A stretch of 36,013 nucleotides of DNA from Candidatus Cloacimonadota bacterium (GCA_012516855.1 JAAYWB010000015.1:1-36013), one strand, 5' to 3'. Positions 16,355-25,628 are shown, counted from the first letter of the stretch. Notes: generated by a model from the letters alone, not told the origin. Numbers and translations: made by a program.

Positions 16355-19073
16355 GCTCTGGGTAGCCCTGCTCCTGCTTTTTGCGCTGTTCGCGGCCTCT
16401 TGCAACCTGCGCGAGAACACCCTCCTGCCAGAACATCTGGACCCTCTCCAGTACGTAACCTCAAACACGATTAAGGTTTACAAGGACCATCTGATCGGCT
16501 CCGAGAACGACAAGTCCTATCTCTACATCCCCAAGGAAAGCATCCACGATAATAAACTCTGGTACAATGACGTGGTCCGCCTGCGCCGGGTGGACAGCCT
16601 TCTGGAACGGGATAGCCTGGCTTTCGCAGAAGGTGTGGAAGCCATCACCAACTGCTACAGGATTAGCATCGAGCGCAACGGCACCGAGATCATTCTGGAT
16701 TCCATCCCCGCCTTCGCTACCTTCTACACTGACCTCAAAGGCTCAAAAAACACTTCGGATGCCTGGGTGGTGCGCAGCCAGTACATGCTCTACGCGGATA
16801 AATTCCCACTTGAGACTTATGGCAAAAACCGCGTTTTCTTCGAAATCGACGGCAACGGCGACATGGAGGTGCAGAATCCCGGAAACGCTGGCGTGTTCAA
16901 CTTTCCAGCCGCCAACACCGATATGGAAGCACTTTACTATTCCGATACAGAGAAGCTGCAGATCTGGTTTCCCCAAGCCTACCTGACTTCGGCTGGACAG
17001 ACCCGGCTGGAGATCTTGCCCCAGCTTGGTGACGTTGATGTGAGCGCCGTCCAGGCTGTTTATCCCGGTTTCGCGCTGAACACCAAAGTACTGGATGTGA
17101 GGACCAAATCTGCACCTGATGCCTCCTCTCCCCCCATCCTGCATTGGACGCAGCCTCCAGCTCGCAAATTCGTGCAGGAATGGGTTCGGCTCCAGGGCGG
17201 GCGGGTGTTCGGCTGGACTCAGGGTCCGGAAACCTGGGTAGTGCGAAACAACGTTCTGATCAGCTTTTTAAAGGGCAGTGGCAAGTATTTCCTGCTCTCG
17301 CCGCTGGGTGAACAGGAGGTGCTTGAACTCCCTCTGGACGGCGGTTTCGACCAGCTTTACCTGCAGGACCTGTGGCTGGACCTGCGCGACACAGCCCTGC
17401 CAAATCATTCCCTGCGCCTGAATACCCGACCCAATCAGGCTTCAGTGGTCTCTGCCTATTTCAGCGGCGCGCCCTTTACGCTGGGTAGCGAACGCCAGGC
17501 TCTCCAACTGGATTTCCGCAGCGGAAACAACATCGTGGAAACCCTGCCAGGTAACAACTGGATAGAATTTGGCTTCCGCAACCAACTTGCAGACACCGCC
17601 AACGCCAGACTCTTCCGGGTTTTCCGCTCTTCCGGCAGCGACCACATCGACTTTAAAACCCGCGGTGATACCTATGATGCTCACCACTACAGCCTCAGCA
17701 GCGGTTTCGTTTACAGCGGCGTTAATTCCTCCGGCACCTATTTGCTGGGCCAGGTGGGTGAATCCAGCCAGCAGCAAAGCTTTCCCTTCCTCAAACCGGA
17801 AACCTCGATACAAACCAGCCGTGGCTATGTTTCCTGGAACGATCCCGGCACAGCTTGGGGTTCGCTGCTCCTAGAATACGGTGTGGCGATGCCTTCGCAT
17901 CCCTGGCTGAGCGGACAGCCCTACGTTTTTTCCGCACAGAACGCCCTGCTGCGGATCACAGCTTACACCCGGGGCAAAAAACGCTCAGCCAGCCTGCCCG
18001 CCAACACCTTCCTAGTTTACAAGTATGCCAATCCGCTGGAAAACCTGATCAATTTCAGCCCGGACGTCGACCATCCACGCTTCGTCTGGTACAAGGCCGC
18101 GGCCGAGTTTGCACACAACACCTTTATGTATCAGGATGGTGCTTTGCGCGTTTCACCAGCCTGGTCTGGCTACCTCTTCAACGGCGGTTCACTTGATCCC
18201 GGCTCCGCCAGCAGCCTGCGTCTCTATCCGCGCATGACCTTCGACAATTACGAATGGGAATATTTCGCTGACGCCAACAGCACTCCCTCCGGCACTCCGG
18301 TTCTACGAATCTCCCGTCTGAACGGTGTTCCCGACACACATGGCGTGCTGGCTGGCCAATATGACCTCAGCCCGTTGACACCGGCCTGGTCACTTTCCGT
18401 GAGCGGCTCCAGCGATTTTTATTCAACGCAGTTGCCCTGGCTCCGCTTCCGGCAAAACTCCCGGGCGCAGAACCTGCTTTTCTCCATCTACGAAGTCGAA
18501 TTTTACAGGATTTATCCCTATTCGCAATCAGCAAGCTCTGATCCCTGGCACTTCACCTTCGCCGATGGCCACGTGGGCTTCTATCTTTCCAGCGACGCGG
18601 TTTACGCTCCCATGATAGATGTAAATCCACATCTGAGCGTTTCCACGCAGGTCAATTCCAGCGCGGCAGACCACATCGTTTCCCTCTACCAGGCTCAGTT
18701 GAATCTGCCCGCAAGCCTGATTGGATCAGCTGTTCCCCTTAATTCACGGATCATTCTCCGCGAGGCGGTGGATTATTCTGTTCCCCACCTCAGCGCCTAT
18801 TTCCTGGATTTCCGCACCGCTGCCGGAACGCAGTATGATCCAGGCTTTTACTCCCTGCCTGGAGCCCCCAGCCTGCCCTACATCTACATTCCCATCCCGG
18901 ATTACGTTCCCAGCCAAAGCCACAGCCTCTTCTTCCGGAGCGTGGACGGAACCTTGACGGAATTCAGCCTGGTGGACAATTTTGGCGAAAATGGCCTCGG
19001 TGAGTATATCATGATCGGAAACTGCGCCGTTGCTTTGGTGGATGGCCCCGGCTGGTTCTATACCACAAACTGA
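16344..19073 (+). CDS. Large lipoprotein of unknown function
   Basis: The product is 909 residues from ATG 16344; this start gives a clean lipoprotein signal (MRRKLWVALLLLFALFAASC), while an earlier in-frame ATG would add 13 residues in front. The mature protein is almost all beta and rich in Ser, Tyr and Asp, with no repeat or catalytic motif that I can name. Phrases such as YADKFPLETYGKNRVFFEIDGNGDMEVQNPG hint at beta-sandwich domains. It is the last gene of the long plus-strand operon and would be anchored to the inner or outer membrane. It may be a surface or periplasmic partner of the barrel protein; this rests on position only. Confidence 0.7.
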   Translation: MRRKLWVALLLLFALFAASCNLRENTLLPEHLDPLQYVTSNTIKVYKDHLIGSENDKSYLYIPKESIHDNKLWYNDVVRLRRVDSLLERDSLAFAEGVEAITNCYRISIERNGTEIILDSIPAFATFYTDLKGSKNTSDAWVVRSQYMLYADKFPLETYGKNRVFFEIDGNGDMEVQNPGNAGVFNFPAANTDMEALYYSDTEKLQIWFPQAYLTSAGQTRLEILPQLGDVDVSAVQAVYPGFALNTKVLDVRTKSAPDASSPPILHWTQPPARKFVQEWVRLQGGRVFGWTQGPETWVVRNNVLISFLKGSGKYFLLSPLGEQEVLELPLDGGFDQLYLQDLWLDLRDTALPNHSLRLNTRPNQASVVSAYFSGAPFTLGSERQALQLDFRSGNNIVETLPGNNWIEFGFRNQLADTANARLFRVFRSSGSDHIDFKTRGDTYDAHHYSLSSGFVYSGVNSSGTYLLGQVGESSQQQSFPFLKPETSIQTSRGYVSWNDPGTAWGSLLLEYGVAMPSHPWLSGQPYVFSAQNALLRITAYTRGKKRSASLPANTFLVYKYANPLENLINFSPDVDHPRFVWYKAAAEFAHNTFMYQDGALRVSPAWSGYLFNGGSLDPGSASSLRLYPRMTFDNYEWEYFADANSTPSGTPVLRISRLNGVPDTHGVLAGQYDLSPLTPAWSLSVSGSSDFYSTQLPWLRFRQNSRAQNLLFSIYEVEFYRIYPYSQSASSDPWHFTFADGHVGFYLSSDAVYAPMIDVNPHLSVSTQVNSSAADHIVSLYQAQLNLPASLIGSAVPLNSRIILREAVDYSVPHLSAYFLDFRTAAGTQYDPGFYSLPGAPSLPYIYIPIPDYVPSQSHSLFFRSVDGTLTEFSLVDNFGENGLGEYIMIGNCAVALVDGPGWFYTTN

Positions 19074-19186
19074 GATAGCTTCGGCAGGATCAGCCACTAA
19101 ACGCTTGACTAAATTCAGCCCGCGGGGAATCGTGATTTTCGTAGTCTTTTTGGCCTTAATAAAGGACTAATGACAAAGGATCAGAT

Positions 19187-19498
19187 ATGCAAAACATGAA
19201 TCAACTGATGAAACAAGCCCAGAAGATGCAGCAGGAGATGCTGAAATCCCAGCAGGAGCTGGAATCCAGGGTCTTCGAGATCAGCAGCGGCGGCGGTGTG
19301 GTCAAGCTGGAAATGACCGGCAAATTCGAGGTTAAATCCCTCACCATCGATCCCGAAGCGGTAAGCTCGGACGATGTGGAAATGCTGCAGGACCTCATCC
19401 TGGCAGCGCTTAAGGAAGCTCACGGACAGGTGTCCGCGGCCGCAGAAGAGATCATGGGTAAAGTAGCCGGCGGAATGAGAATTCCCGGGCTGATGTAA
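19187..19498 (+). CDS. ybaB: YbaB/EbfC nucleoid-associated protein
   Basis: A 103-residue protein starting MQNMNQLMKQAQKMQQEMLKSQQELE, the coiled N-terminal helix of the YbaB/EbfC family, followed by the beta-sheet core (VFEISSGGGVVKLEMTGKFEVKSLTIDPEAV) and a helical C-terminus. AAGGA lies ahead of the start. It forms tweezer-like dimers that bind DNA. It ends exactly one codon before recR begins, the classic ybaB-recR arrangement seen across bacteria. Confidence 0.95.
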   Translation: MQNMNQLMKQAQKMQQEMLKSQQELESRVFEISSGGGVVKLEMTGKFEVKSLTIDPEAVSSDDVEMLQDLILAALKEAHGQVSAAAEEIMGKVAGGMRIPGLM

Positions 19499-20095
19499 AT
19501 GCTCGTTTCCCCCGCTCTGGAACGCCTCATCCAGACCCTGAACCGCTTTCCCGGCATCGGCCGCAAAACGTCGCAGCGCCTGGCTTGGTTTCTGGTGAGC
19601 CAAAACAAGGATTTCGCCCTGGAACTGGCGGAAACCATCACCAAAACGGTGGAAACCTTCACCAGTTGCGGCCTCTGCAATATGCTCTCCGAAAGCGATC
19701 CCTGCCCTTTCTGCGCTTCCGCTGAACGTTCCGACGCCCTCCTTTGCGTAGTGGAAAGCACGGCCGACATCCAAATCATCGAAAACATGAACTTTTACAC
19801 AGGCCGCTATTTCGTGCTGGGGCATTTGCTCTCCCCCATCGAAGGATTCGGCCCCGAGCAGATTCGCTCCGGCCATCTGCTGGCCAGGATCAAGGCTTTG
19901 CGCCCCGAGGAACTGGTTTTGGCCCTCAAACCATCTCCGGAAGGTGAGGCCACCATCCATTACCTCTCCGAATTGCTGAAAGACGAAGGCGTTCAGGTTA
20001 CCCGCCTCTCCACCGGCATCCCCTTCGGCGGCGACCTAGAATACAGCAGCCAGCTCACCCTCGCCAACGCCTGGAAGCGGCGTTACCCTGTCTGA
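19499..20095 (+). CDS. recR: Recombination mediator RecR
   Basis: A 198-residue protein, the usual RecR length. The N-terminal helix-hairpin-helix (LNRFPGIGRKTSQRLAWFLV) precedes the C4 zinc site C-GLC...CPFC (CGLCNMLSESDPCPFC), then the Toprim domain (LLCVVESTADIQIIENM) and a C-terminal FGGDLEYSSQLTLANAWKRR Walker-B-like tail. With RecF and RecO it loads RecA at gaps. The ATG directly follows the ybaB stop, so the two are co-transcribed. Confidence 0.97.
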   Translation: MLVSPALERLIQTLNRFPGIGRKTSQRLAWFLVSQNKDFALELAETITKTVETFTSCGLCNMLSESDPCPFCASAERSDALLCVVESTADIQIIENMNFYTGRYFVLGHLLSPIEGFGPEQIRSGHLLARIKALRPEELVLALKPSPEGEATIHYLSELLKDEGVQVTRLSTGIPFGGDLEYSSQLTLANAWKRRYPV

Positions 20096-20099
20096 GATC

Positions 20100-20726
20100 A
20101 TGTTCACAGGCATCATCCAGGCCACTGCCAAAATCCTCCGCGTGGTTCCCTACGGCGGAGTTAGGAAGGTTTCCATCCAGCGTCCCGCCGTGTTTTCGGA
20201 ACTCCGGGAGGGAGCTAGCATCGCCTGCGACGGCATCTGCCTCACCGTGACCGGCTTCAACCAAGCCAGCTTCGAGGTGGAGGTGATGGCAGAAACCCTA
20301 GCCAAAAGCACCGCAGGGGCTTGGAACACCAACACCTTGCTCAATCTGGAGCCTGCGCTAAAACTCGGCGAACGCCTGGACGGGCACTGGGTTCAGGGCC
20401 ATATCGATCGCGTCACCAAGCTTCTGGAAACCAGCACCAAAGCCGACACCACCAGGCTGCGTTTTTCTCTAGATTCCCGCGATCGCGAACTGCTTGTCCT
20501 GCAAGGCTCCATCGCCGTCAATGGCGTCAGCCTCACCGTTTCGGAACTTGGCCCCTCCTCATTCTGTGTGGCCCTGATTTCCCACACCCTTAAGCATACT
20601 AACCTCAGCCAGCTGGTGCCCGGAGCCGCCGTCAACCTTGAATACGACGTCTTAGGCAAATACATCCGCGCGTTGCACCAAAGCAGCTCACTAAGCCTGG
20701 AGAGCCTCCATGAAAAAGGTTTTTGA
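20100..20726 (+). CDS. ribE: Riboflavin synthase alpha chain
   Basis: This 208-residue enzyme begins MFTGIIQ, the family hallmark, and has two lumazine-binding repeats. The first contains GASIACDGICLTVT and MAETLAKSTAG, the second GSIAVNGVSLTVSEL and ISHTLKHTNLSQL; GERLDGHWVQGHID links them. It joins two 6,7-dimethyl-8-ribityllumazine molecules to give riboflavin. It starts five bases after the recR stop. No other riboflavin gene or FMN riboswitch is in the window. Confidence 0.96.
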   Translation: MFTGIIQATAKILRVVPYGGVRKVSIQRPAVFSELREGASIACDGICLTVTGFNQASFEVEVMAETLAKSTAGAWNTNTLLNLEPALKLGERLDGHWVQGHIDRVTKLLETSTKADTTRLRFSLDSRDRELLVLQGSIAVNGVSLTVSELGPSSFCVALISHTLKHTNLSQLVPGAAVNLEYDVLGKYIRALHQSSSLSLESLHEKGF

Positions 20727-21993
20727 GCTCGCCCTGCTGCTGGCGCTATTGCTGATCCTGGCTTCCTGCGGCAGCAAAAAAAGCCCCACCGGCGGTCCCG
20801 AAGACCTGGACCGTCCTGCCATCATCAGTTCCCTGCCCGCGCAGTTTGGCCAGATCGCCAACGGCAGGATCGAAATCAACTTTTCCAAGCCCCTGGATAA
20901 AAGCTCTGTCACCCAGGCGGTTTACATCTATCCCCCGGTGAGGAACAAGAAAATCAGCGTGGACAAAAGCACCCTGCTCATCCGCTTCAACGAAGGGCTT
21001 TTGCCGGACACGAACTACTATGTGACCGTGAGCAGCAGGCTGAAAGACGTCCGCGGAAACGCGCTGGCGGAAAACCAGACCCTCGTTTTTGCCAGCGGGC
21101 GGCTCAACCAACTCCAGCTTTCCGGCACAGTCAGTTTTGAAAAGGAAAAGGACGCGTCCCTGCCGGTGCAGCTAAGGCTGCTTTCCGCCGATTCGCTGAA
21201 CGTGATCAGCACCGTTTCGCGGGGTGCCTCCTACTCCCTGGAAACCCTCAATCCCGCGCCCTATCTGTTGCGCGCTTACATAGACAAAGACCGCAACAAC
21301 CGCCACGACCCGGATAGAGAGCCCTTTTTCTCCGCCAGTGTGAACCTGCGGCATTCCCAAAACCTGGATATCGCTCTGGCCTATTCAGACAGCACTCGAC
21401 CTGTGATGAAACTTGCCCAGGCCAGGCATCAGCGCGAGGTAGAAATACTTTTCTCCGAACCCTTAGCCGGCTACGACTCTGTTAATCTTCAGCGCCTGGA
21501 TACCGGTGGCGATCTTCCCATCTTGATCACCAGCCTTGCCGGGGACAAACTCACCCTGCTCACCGAGGTCCAGGAAGCTCAGGAATACCGTGTGGAGGTC
21601 CGCGGCGCTAGTGACGCCCGGGGCAACGTCACTCCGGTGGACAGGGCCGATTTCCGCTCCTCCAGAATCGTGGATACCACCGCGCCCACAGTTTTGTCCA
21701 GCTCGCCCCGCAGCGGCACTTCTGTGAATACCCTCGAGCCCACGCTGGTAATTTGTTTTTCCGAAACCATCCCCGCCTCGGCGCTAAAAGCCACGCTGAA
21801 AGCCGCGGAATCCAACGCTGAAATCGATTTTACCCTTGGCGGCACCAATACAGACACCTACACCTTCAAACCCACACGCCCCCTGCAAAACTACCGCTCC
21901 TACGTGCTTACAGTCACCGCCGCGGATATCAGCGGAAACAAACTCGCCGGGGAATACAAGCTGAATTTCCTGCCCCTGCTGAGAAACCGGTAG
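20710..21993 (+). CDS. Ig-like (Big_5) domain lipoprotein
   Basis: A 427-residue lipoprotein (MKKVFELALLLALLLILASCGSKKSPTGGPEDLDRPAI). The GG-P-DxxxP opening, followed by PAQFGQIANGRIEINFSKPLDKSSVTQAVYIYP, matches the Ig-like fold common in FCB lipoproteins; the pattern recurs near the C-terminus (SSPRSGTSVNTLEPTLVICFSETIPASALKATL). A carboxypeptidase-regulatory-like strand (SGTVSFEKEKDASLPVQLRL) and a DKDRNNRHDPDREP calcium-type loop are in the middle. It is likely surface or periplasmic. The start overlaps ribE by 17 bases; a GGAG lies 9 bases before it. Confidence 0.8.
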   Translation: MKKVFELALLLALLLILASCGSKKSPTGGPEDLDRPAIISSLPAQFGQIANGRIEINFSKPLDKSSVTQAVYIYPPVRNKKISVDKSTLLIRFNEGLLPDTNYYVTVSSRLKDVRGNALAENQTLVFASGRLNQLQLSGTVSFEKEKDASLPVQLRLLSADSLNVISTVSRGASYSLETLNPAPYLLRAYIDKDRNNRHDPDREPFFSASVNLRHSQNLDIALAYSDSTRPVMKLAQARHQREVEILFSEPLAGYDSVNLQRLDTGGDLPILITSLAGDKLTLLTEVQEAQEYRVEVRGASDARGNVTPVDRADFRSSRIVDTTAPTVLSSSPRSGTSVNTLEPTLVICFSETIPASALKATLKAAESNAEIDFTLGGTNTDTYTFKPTRPLQNYRSYVLTVTAADISGNKLAGEYKLNFLPLLRNR

Positions 21994-22093
21994 CTGCTCA
22001 TTCATAACACGGAAGCTTGAAATTGATTATCCGTTGAGCGGAAAACCGTCAAGGGACAATCCTCGCTACGCTTGCCTCCTGCTTTGACAGCCC

Positions 22094-22125
22094 AAAAATA
22101 AAAAACCCGGAACATGGGTCCCGGG
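22094..22125 (-). terminator. Rho-independent terminator of the subtilase gene
   Basis: On the minus strand CCCGGGAC and GTTCCGGG pair (one G-U) around a CCAT loop, followed by T6 and more T-rich sequence. It lies about 30 bases after the subtilase stop. On the plus strand no T run follows, so it probably serves only the minus-strand gene. Confidence 0.85.
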
Positions 22126-22155
22126 CTTCAGGAGTGTTTTATGAGAAGACTTGCC

Positions 22156-25002
22156 CTATTTGCAGAGCACCATTTTACGGAATTGGGAGAAAGTTCCTGC
22201 TCTCATGCGGTAGAGATAAACCCCGCTGGAGAGCGGCACTCCGCTATGGTCGCGGCCGTCAAAGCTGAAGCTGTAATGGCCGGGGGCACTGTGTTCCTTG
22301 GAATAAGAACGCACGATCTGGCCGCGCTGGTTGTAGATGTCGATCTCCACCTGCGAAGGTTCCGCCAGGCTGTATGACAGCGTGGTGCTGGGGTTAAAGG
22401 GGTTGGGGTAGGCCGGATTGAGCGCCGTGACCAAAGGAATGGAGGGAATCCCGCCACCCACGGTCGTGAAGGCAATTGAAATGGGGCCGTGGTAGTCCAC
22501 TGTTCCGTCCAGATCGGAGTTTTGCAGCCAGTACCAGTAAGTTCCATCCTCGCATAGTTCGTCGTCGGTAAAGAAATAGGTCTGCTGCTGTGAAGTGTTG
22601 GTGGCCTGGATAAGTTCACTTACAGTCGTGGCGGTGGCCAGTTCATCATTGCCTCCACGCAGAACGTAAAAGCCCTGCACGCCTGTTTCCGTCTGGGTCA
22701 CCCAGGTTAGATTCACATAGTTTTCCGCCGAGATGGCAGCGGTGAAGGAGGAGAGCTGAACAGGAAGGGATGCCTCTACCTGCAAAGTGACAGGTATGGA
22801 TATGGAAGGATTGCTGCTACTGTTGCTGGTGAGAGACAGGGACGTAGTGTAAGTTCCAGCGGCCAGCCCGGTTGAATTGAACCCGACCGCTATCACATCC
22901 GTATCTTTAGTCACACCGTTAACCGATCCGCTGACCGTGTCGCCGCCATTAAGAGTGAGCCAGGAAGGGGTGTAACTGTTGCTGCCGATTGAAACATCAT
23001 CAATGCAGACACCGTATCCGTAATCTGTGATGCCTTCAAAGGCGACGTAGTATGTTGCGCTGGGATTTGGCAGGTTGATAGTCCTTTGGGTCCAAGTGGT
23101 AATGCTTTCAGTGTAATGAGCGATTTGCGTCCAGGGTCCACCTGAAGAAGTTTTATAATACACTTTTAACTGATCCTGATCTCCAAACCAGCTCGCTTGG
23201 GTGTGCCAGAAACTTAACACAGGATTGGCATGAGCTGATAAATCCATGGAGGGGGTGACAAGTTTTGTGGTCCTGGGTGTTGTGCTGTTATTGTAGTAAA
23301 GCCTGGCATTATAGTCTCCGCTATGGGCCGAGGCTGGATTTGTGTTATTAATACCACCGGACGTAAAAGCCCAGTTCAGATTGTATGAGTCATACTCCTG
23401 GGTCCAACCTGTTGGTATTGAACCACCATTTTCAAAATCCTCGGTTAAAACCGGATTTGAGTCAACCTGTTTTGAAAGAGTATAGTTGAGCACTATCTCA
23501 CCGGTGTTGCCGATGGTCAGGTTTTGTGAAGCTGTGGCATCCGGAGTCAATTCCTGGTTGAATGAGGTGGGAGCCCAAGTGATGGCAGCCGGCTGCAGTA
23601 GCGCTCGGTGAGCATTGACCATTCCGTATCCGGTATAGCGGTCCCAACCTGCTCCACCGTCAATTGTCATGTCAGTGGCGGAGTTTTTCATGATATTCCA
23701 GACTTGCGCCGGGGTTAGGGTGGGTTTCAAAGATAGGATCAAAGCCGCCACACCAGCGGCATAGGGAGTGGCGCAGGAAGTGCCGTTGAACCACATATAG
23801 TAATCGCTGTCAGGATCATAGCCGTTATCTGTACCGGTTATATCCGTTGTCGGCAGAATCGTGGGAGCCATGATGTCCACTGATCCCTGATGATCCGGGA
23901 TATCGATACCATAGTTTGAACCCCACCAGTATTCTCCGTCTGAAGAGCTTGGACTCTTTCTCTGCCCCGTGGGACTTGAAGCACCCACACTGATAACTTT
24001 ATTGTGGTTTGAGGGGTAGGCAATCGCTGGGGCGTTACTGTTGGCCGTGGCGGCAAAAATCACCACACCTTTGGAGTAGGCATATTCCAACGCATTATCT
24101 GTTGAGGGGATATCGCCCTCTCCAGTACCACCTTCCGCTCCCAAGCTCAAGCTGATGACACGCGCACCGTTATCAGCGGCATGGGTGATGGCATTGGTGA
24201 TGGCAGTGAAGCCCAAATCACCATTGGAATTTGCTACCTTCAGCGGCATTACGCTACAGCCGCCGGCGATGCCCGCGACGCCTATTCCGTTGTTTGCTTT
24301 GGCTGCGGCTACACCCGCACAGGCGGTCCCGTGCCCTGGCTTACTAGAATCATCCATGGGATTGGGATCATTGTCACCGTAATCGTAGCCAGTCACCAAG
24401 CGCAGATCCGGGTGAGCGGTGTCAACACCGGTATCGATGATAGCAATTATTATTGAAGATGAGCCATAACCCTGAGCTTGGTCCCAGGCCAATTGCGCGT
24501 CGCTATCCCAGCCGCTACCGCCGCCCCCGGGGCCTTGGCCGGTGTTGTTGTGACCCCAATTGGTGGTATAAAGGGAATCGTTGGGCACGGCCTGGGTATA
24601 GGCAAAGTATTCCAGACCGGCGTCCTCGACCTCGGGGTCGGTGAGGAAGTCAGACAGAGCCGTATGCACATCCGTGCTGCCGTCCAGCATGATAATGAAC
24701 CAGCGGTCGAAACCTGTGTTTTGTTCCCAGACGATGTCATTCACCCGGCGGTGGGCGCGTTTAAGTCTGCTGCCGCTGTTGCGGGCCATTTTTTCATCCA
24801 GGCTGGCAATGCCAAAAGTGGTTTTTTCTGTTTGGAGGTCTTGAGGCAAGTCCGCTCTGCCCTTTGCTTCCGAAGTGAGTTTGATTATAATGCGGTCCGA
24901 GGCATAAGCAGGTCGATCACCCACTTCATGCAATTTTGCTGAAGCCGACAGAACCAAGCACATGCTGAAAAAAACCGAGAAAAGAAAAAGTATCTTACGC
25001 AT
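22156..25002 (-). CDS. Secreted subtilisin-like (S8) protease with C-terminal sorting domain
   Basis: A 948-residue secreted protease with a signal peptide (MRKILFLFSVFFSMCLVLSASA) and AGGAG before the start. A propeptide-like region precedes the S8 domain, whose triad is D190 (IIDTGVDTAHPDL), H224 (GHGTACAGVAAAKA) and Ser about 409 (GTSCATPYAAGVAAL). Next come a choice-of-anchor beta domain, a cleaved-adhesin/MAM-like domain (LTEDFENGGSIPTGW...VCIDDVSIG), and a C-terminal domain with YPNPFNPSTTLSYSL and YNQRGQIVRSY, ending SGVYLYRMRAG, the FlgD-like type IX-style sorting signal. It is probably exported and attached to or released from the cell surface. It is a single-gene unit. Confidence 0.93.
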   Translation of the reverse strand: MRKILFLFSVFFSMCLVLSASAKLHEVGDRPAYASDRIIIKLTSEAKGRADLPQDLQTEKTTFGIASLDEKMARNSGSRLKRAHRRVNDIVWEQNTGFDRWFIIMLDGSTDVHTALSDFLTDPEVEDAGLEYFAYTQAVPNDSLYTTNWGHNNTGQGPGGGGSGWDSDAQLAWDQAQGYGSSSIIIAIIDTGVDTAHPDLRLVTGYDYGDNDPNPMDDSSKPGHGTACAGVAAAKANNGIGVAGIAGGCSVMPLKVANSNGDLGFTAITNAITHAADNGARVISLSLGAEGGTGEGDIPSTDNALEYAYSKGVVIFAATANSNAPAIAYPSNHNKVISVGASSPTGQRKSPSSSDGEYWWGSNYGIDIPDHQGSVDIMAPTILPTTDITGTDNGYDPDSDYYMWFNGTSCATPYAAGVAALILSLKPTLTPAQVWNIMKNSATDMTIDGGAGWDRYTGYGMVNAHRALLQPAAITWAPTSFNQELTPDATASQNLTIGNTGEIVLNYTLSKQVDSNPVLTEDFENGGSIPTGWTQEYDSYNLNWAFTSGGINNTNPASAHSGDYNARLYYNNSTTPRTTKLVTPSMDLSAHANPVLSFWHTQASWFGDQDQLKVYYKTSSGGPWTQIAHYTESITTWTQRTINLPNPSATYYVAFEGITDYGYGVCIDDVSIGSNSYTPSWLTLNGGDTVSGSVNGVTKDTDVIAVGFNSTGLAAGTYTTSLSLTSNSSSNPSISIPVTLQVEASLPVQLSSFTAAISAENYVNLTWVTQTETGVQGFYVLRGGNDELATATTVSELIQATNTSQQQTYFFTDDELCEDGTYWYWLQNSDLDGTVDYHGPISIAFTTVGGGIPSIPLVTALNPAYPNPFNPSTTLSYSLAEPSQVEIDIYNQRGQIVRSYSKEHSAPGHYSFSFDGRDHSGVPLSSGVYLYRMRAGTFSQFRKMVLCK

Positions 25003-25031
25003 GGCGGTTCTCCTTGAATAATCCTGAGGGT

Positions 25032-25060
25032 AGTAAATCGTCGTGTTTGATATCTGTCAA
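25032..25060 (-). promoter_or_regulatory. Candidate promoter of the subtilase gene
   Basis: On the minus strand TTGACA (25060-25055) and TTTACT (25037-25032) are 17 bases apart and lie 30-58 bases upstream of the start codon. This is the best-fitting of the promoters found in the window. Confidence 0.6.
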
Positions 25061-25180
25061 GGAAAATGTTTCGCTTTTTACGGATCAGCTTGATTTTCTT
25101 AGGCCATGACTCGGTCAGATCGGCTTCATAAGGAGATTTGTTATGGCGGATAACCCTTCGGAAGGCTCACAAAAAACGAA

Positions 25181-25243
25181 GGCTCTATTTCAAACCGAGT
25201 GGGTAATCCGGTTAATCGAGCCCCCTTGATTAGAAAGAGAGCC
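25181..25243. repeat. Dispersed hairpin repeat, family A copy 1
   Basis: GGCTCTATTT (25181-25190) pairs with AAAGAGAGCC (25234-25243) except one A-G mismatch. The loop contains GGGTAATCCGGTT. A shorter-looped copy with a perfect stem is at 32157-32201. It is the first block of a 650-base non-coding stretch between the subtilase and the next lipoprotein gene. Confidence 0.7.
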
Positions 25244-25261
25244 ATAACTGCTTACCCGCCT

Positions 25262-25402
25262 CAGTATCCCGTCTGTTTCACCCTTAGCGCCCGTTTCCAT
25301 CCCTCTCCCCCGCCTCCCGTCAAATACTCGCATCAAATGCGGGCATAATGCGGGAGGCATATCCGAAACGCAGGACAGGGCCTTAACGGCCAGTCGGCAT
25401 CG
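25262..25402. repeat. Dispersed hairpin repeat, family B copy 2
   Basis: The GCCTCCCG arm (25312-25319) pairs with CGGGAGGC (25351-25358) and encloses GCAT-CAA-ATGC. GGCC-TTAAC-GGCC follows at 25379-25391. Spacing is identical to the copy at 8230-8309, and the C-rich upstream part is also recognisable. Not coding. Confidence 0.75.
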
Positions 25403-25419
25403 CTGCTCTCCTGACACAA

Positions 25420-25455
25420 GCTGGCGTCGAGCGAGGAACAAGCATCGACGCCAGC
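25420..25455. repeat. Hairpin repeat family C copy 1 (conserved 14-base loop)
   Basis: A perfect 11-base stem, GCTGGCGTCGA with TCGACGCCAGC, holds a loop GCGAGGAACAAGCA. The same loop (with one base change) and a related stem are at 29764-29799, and a variant in reverse orientation is at 32476-32509. Confidence 0.8.
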
Positions 25456-25628
25456 AATGAGCGATTCCCAAAATACATCCAGCCGTTCATTTCCGCAGTT
25501 TTTCCTGTCGTCCATGCTCATTGAGTTCGCTGTACGCCAGGCTTCCTTGGGGCTATACCAATCCGGTTTGAAGGAGAGCCTGTTTAAATTGCCATAATTC
25601 CTAACCCTCGGCTTTTACAACTTTTACC

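Noticed and set aside
25190-25521. Two minus-strand frames upstream of the 25724 lipoprotein
   Set aside because: They read through repeat families A, B and C and have no homologue-like features.
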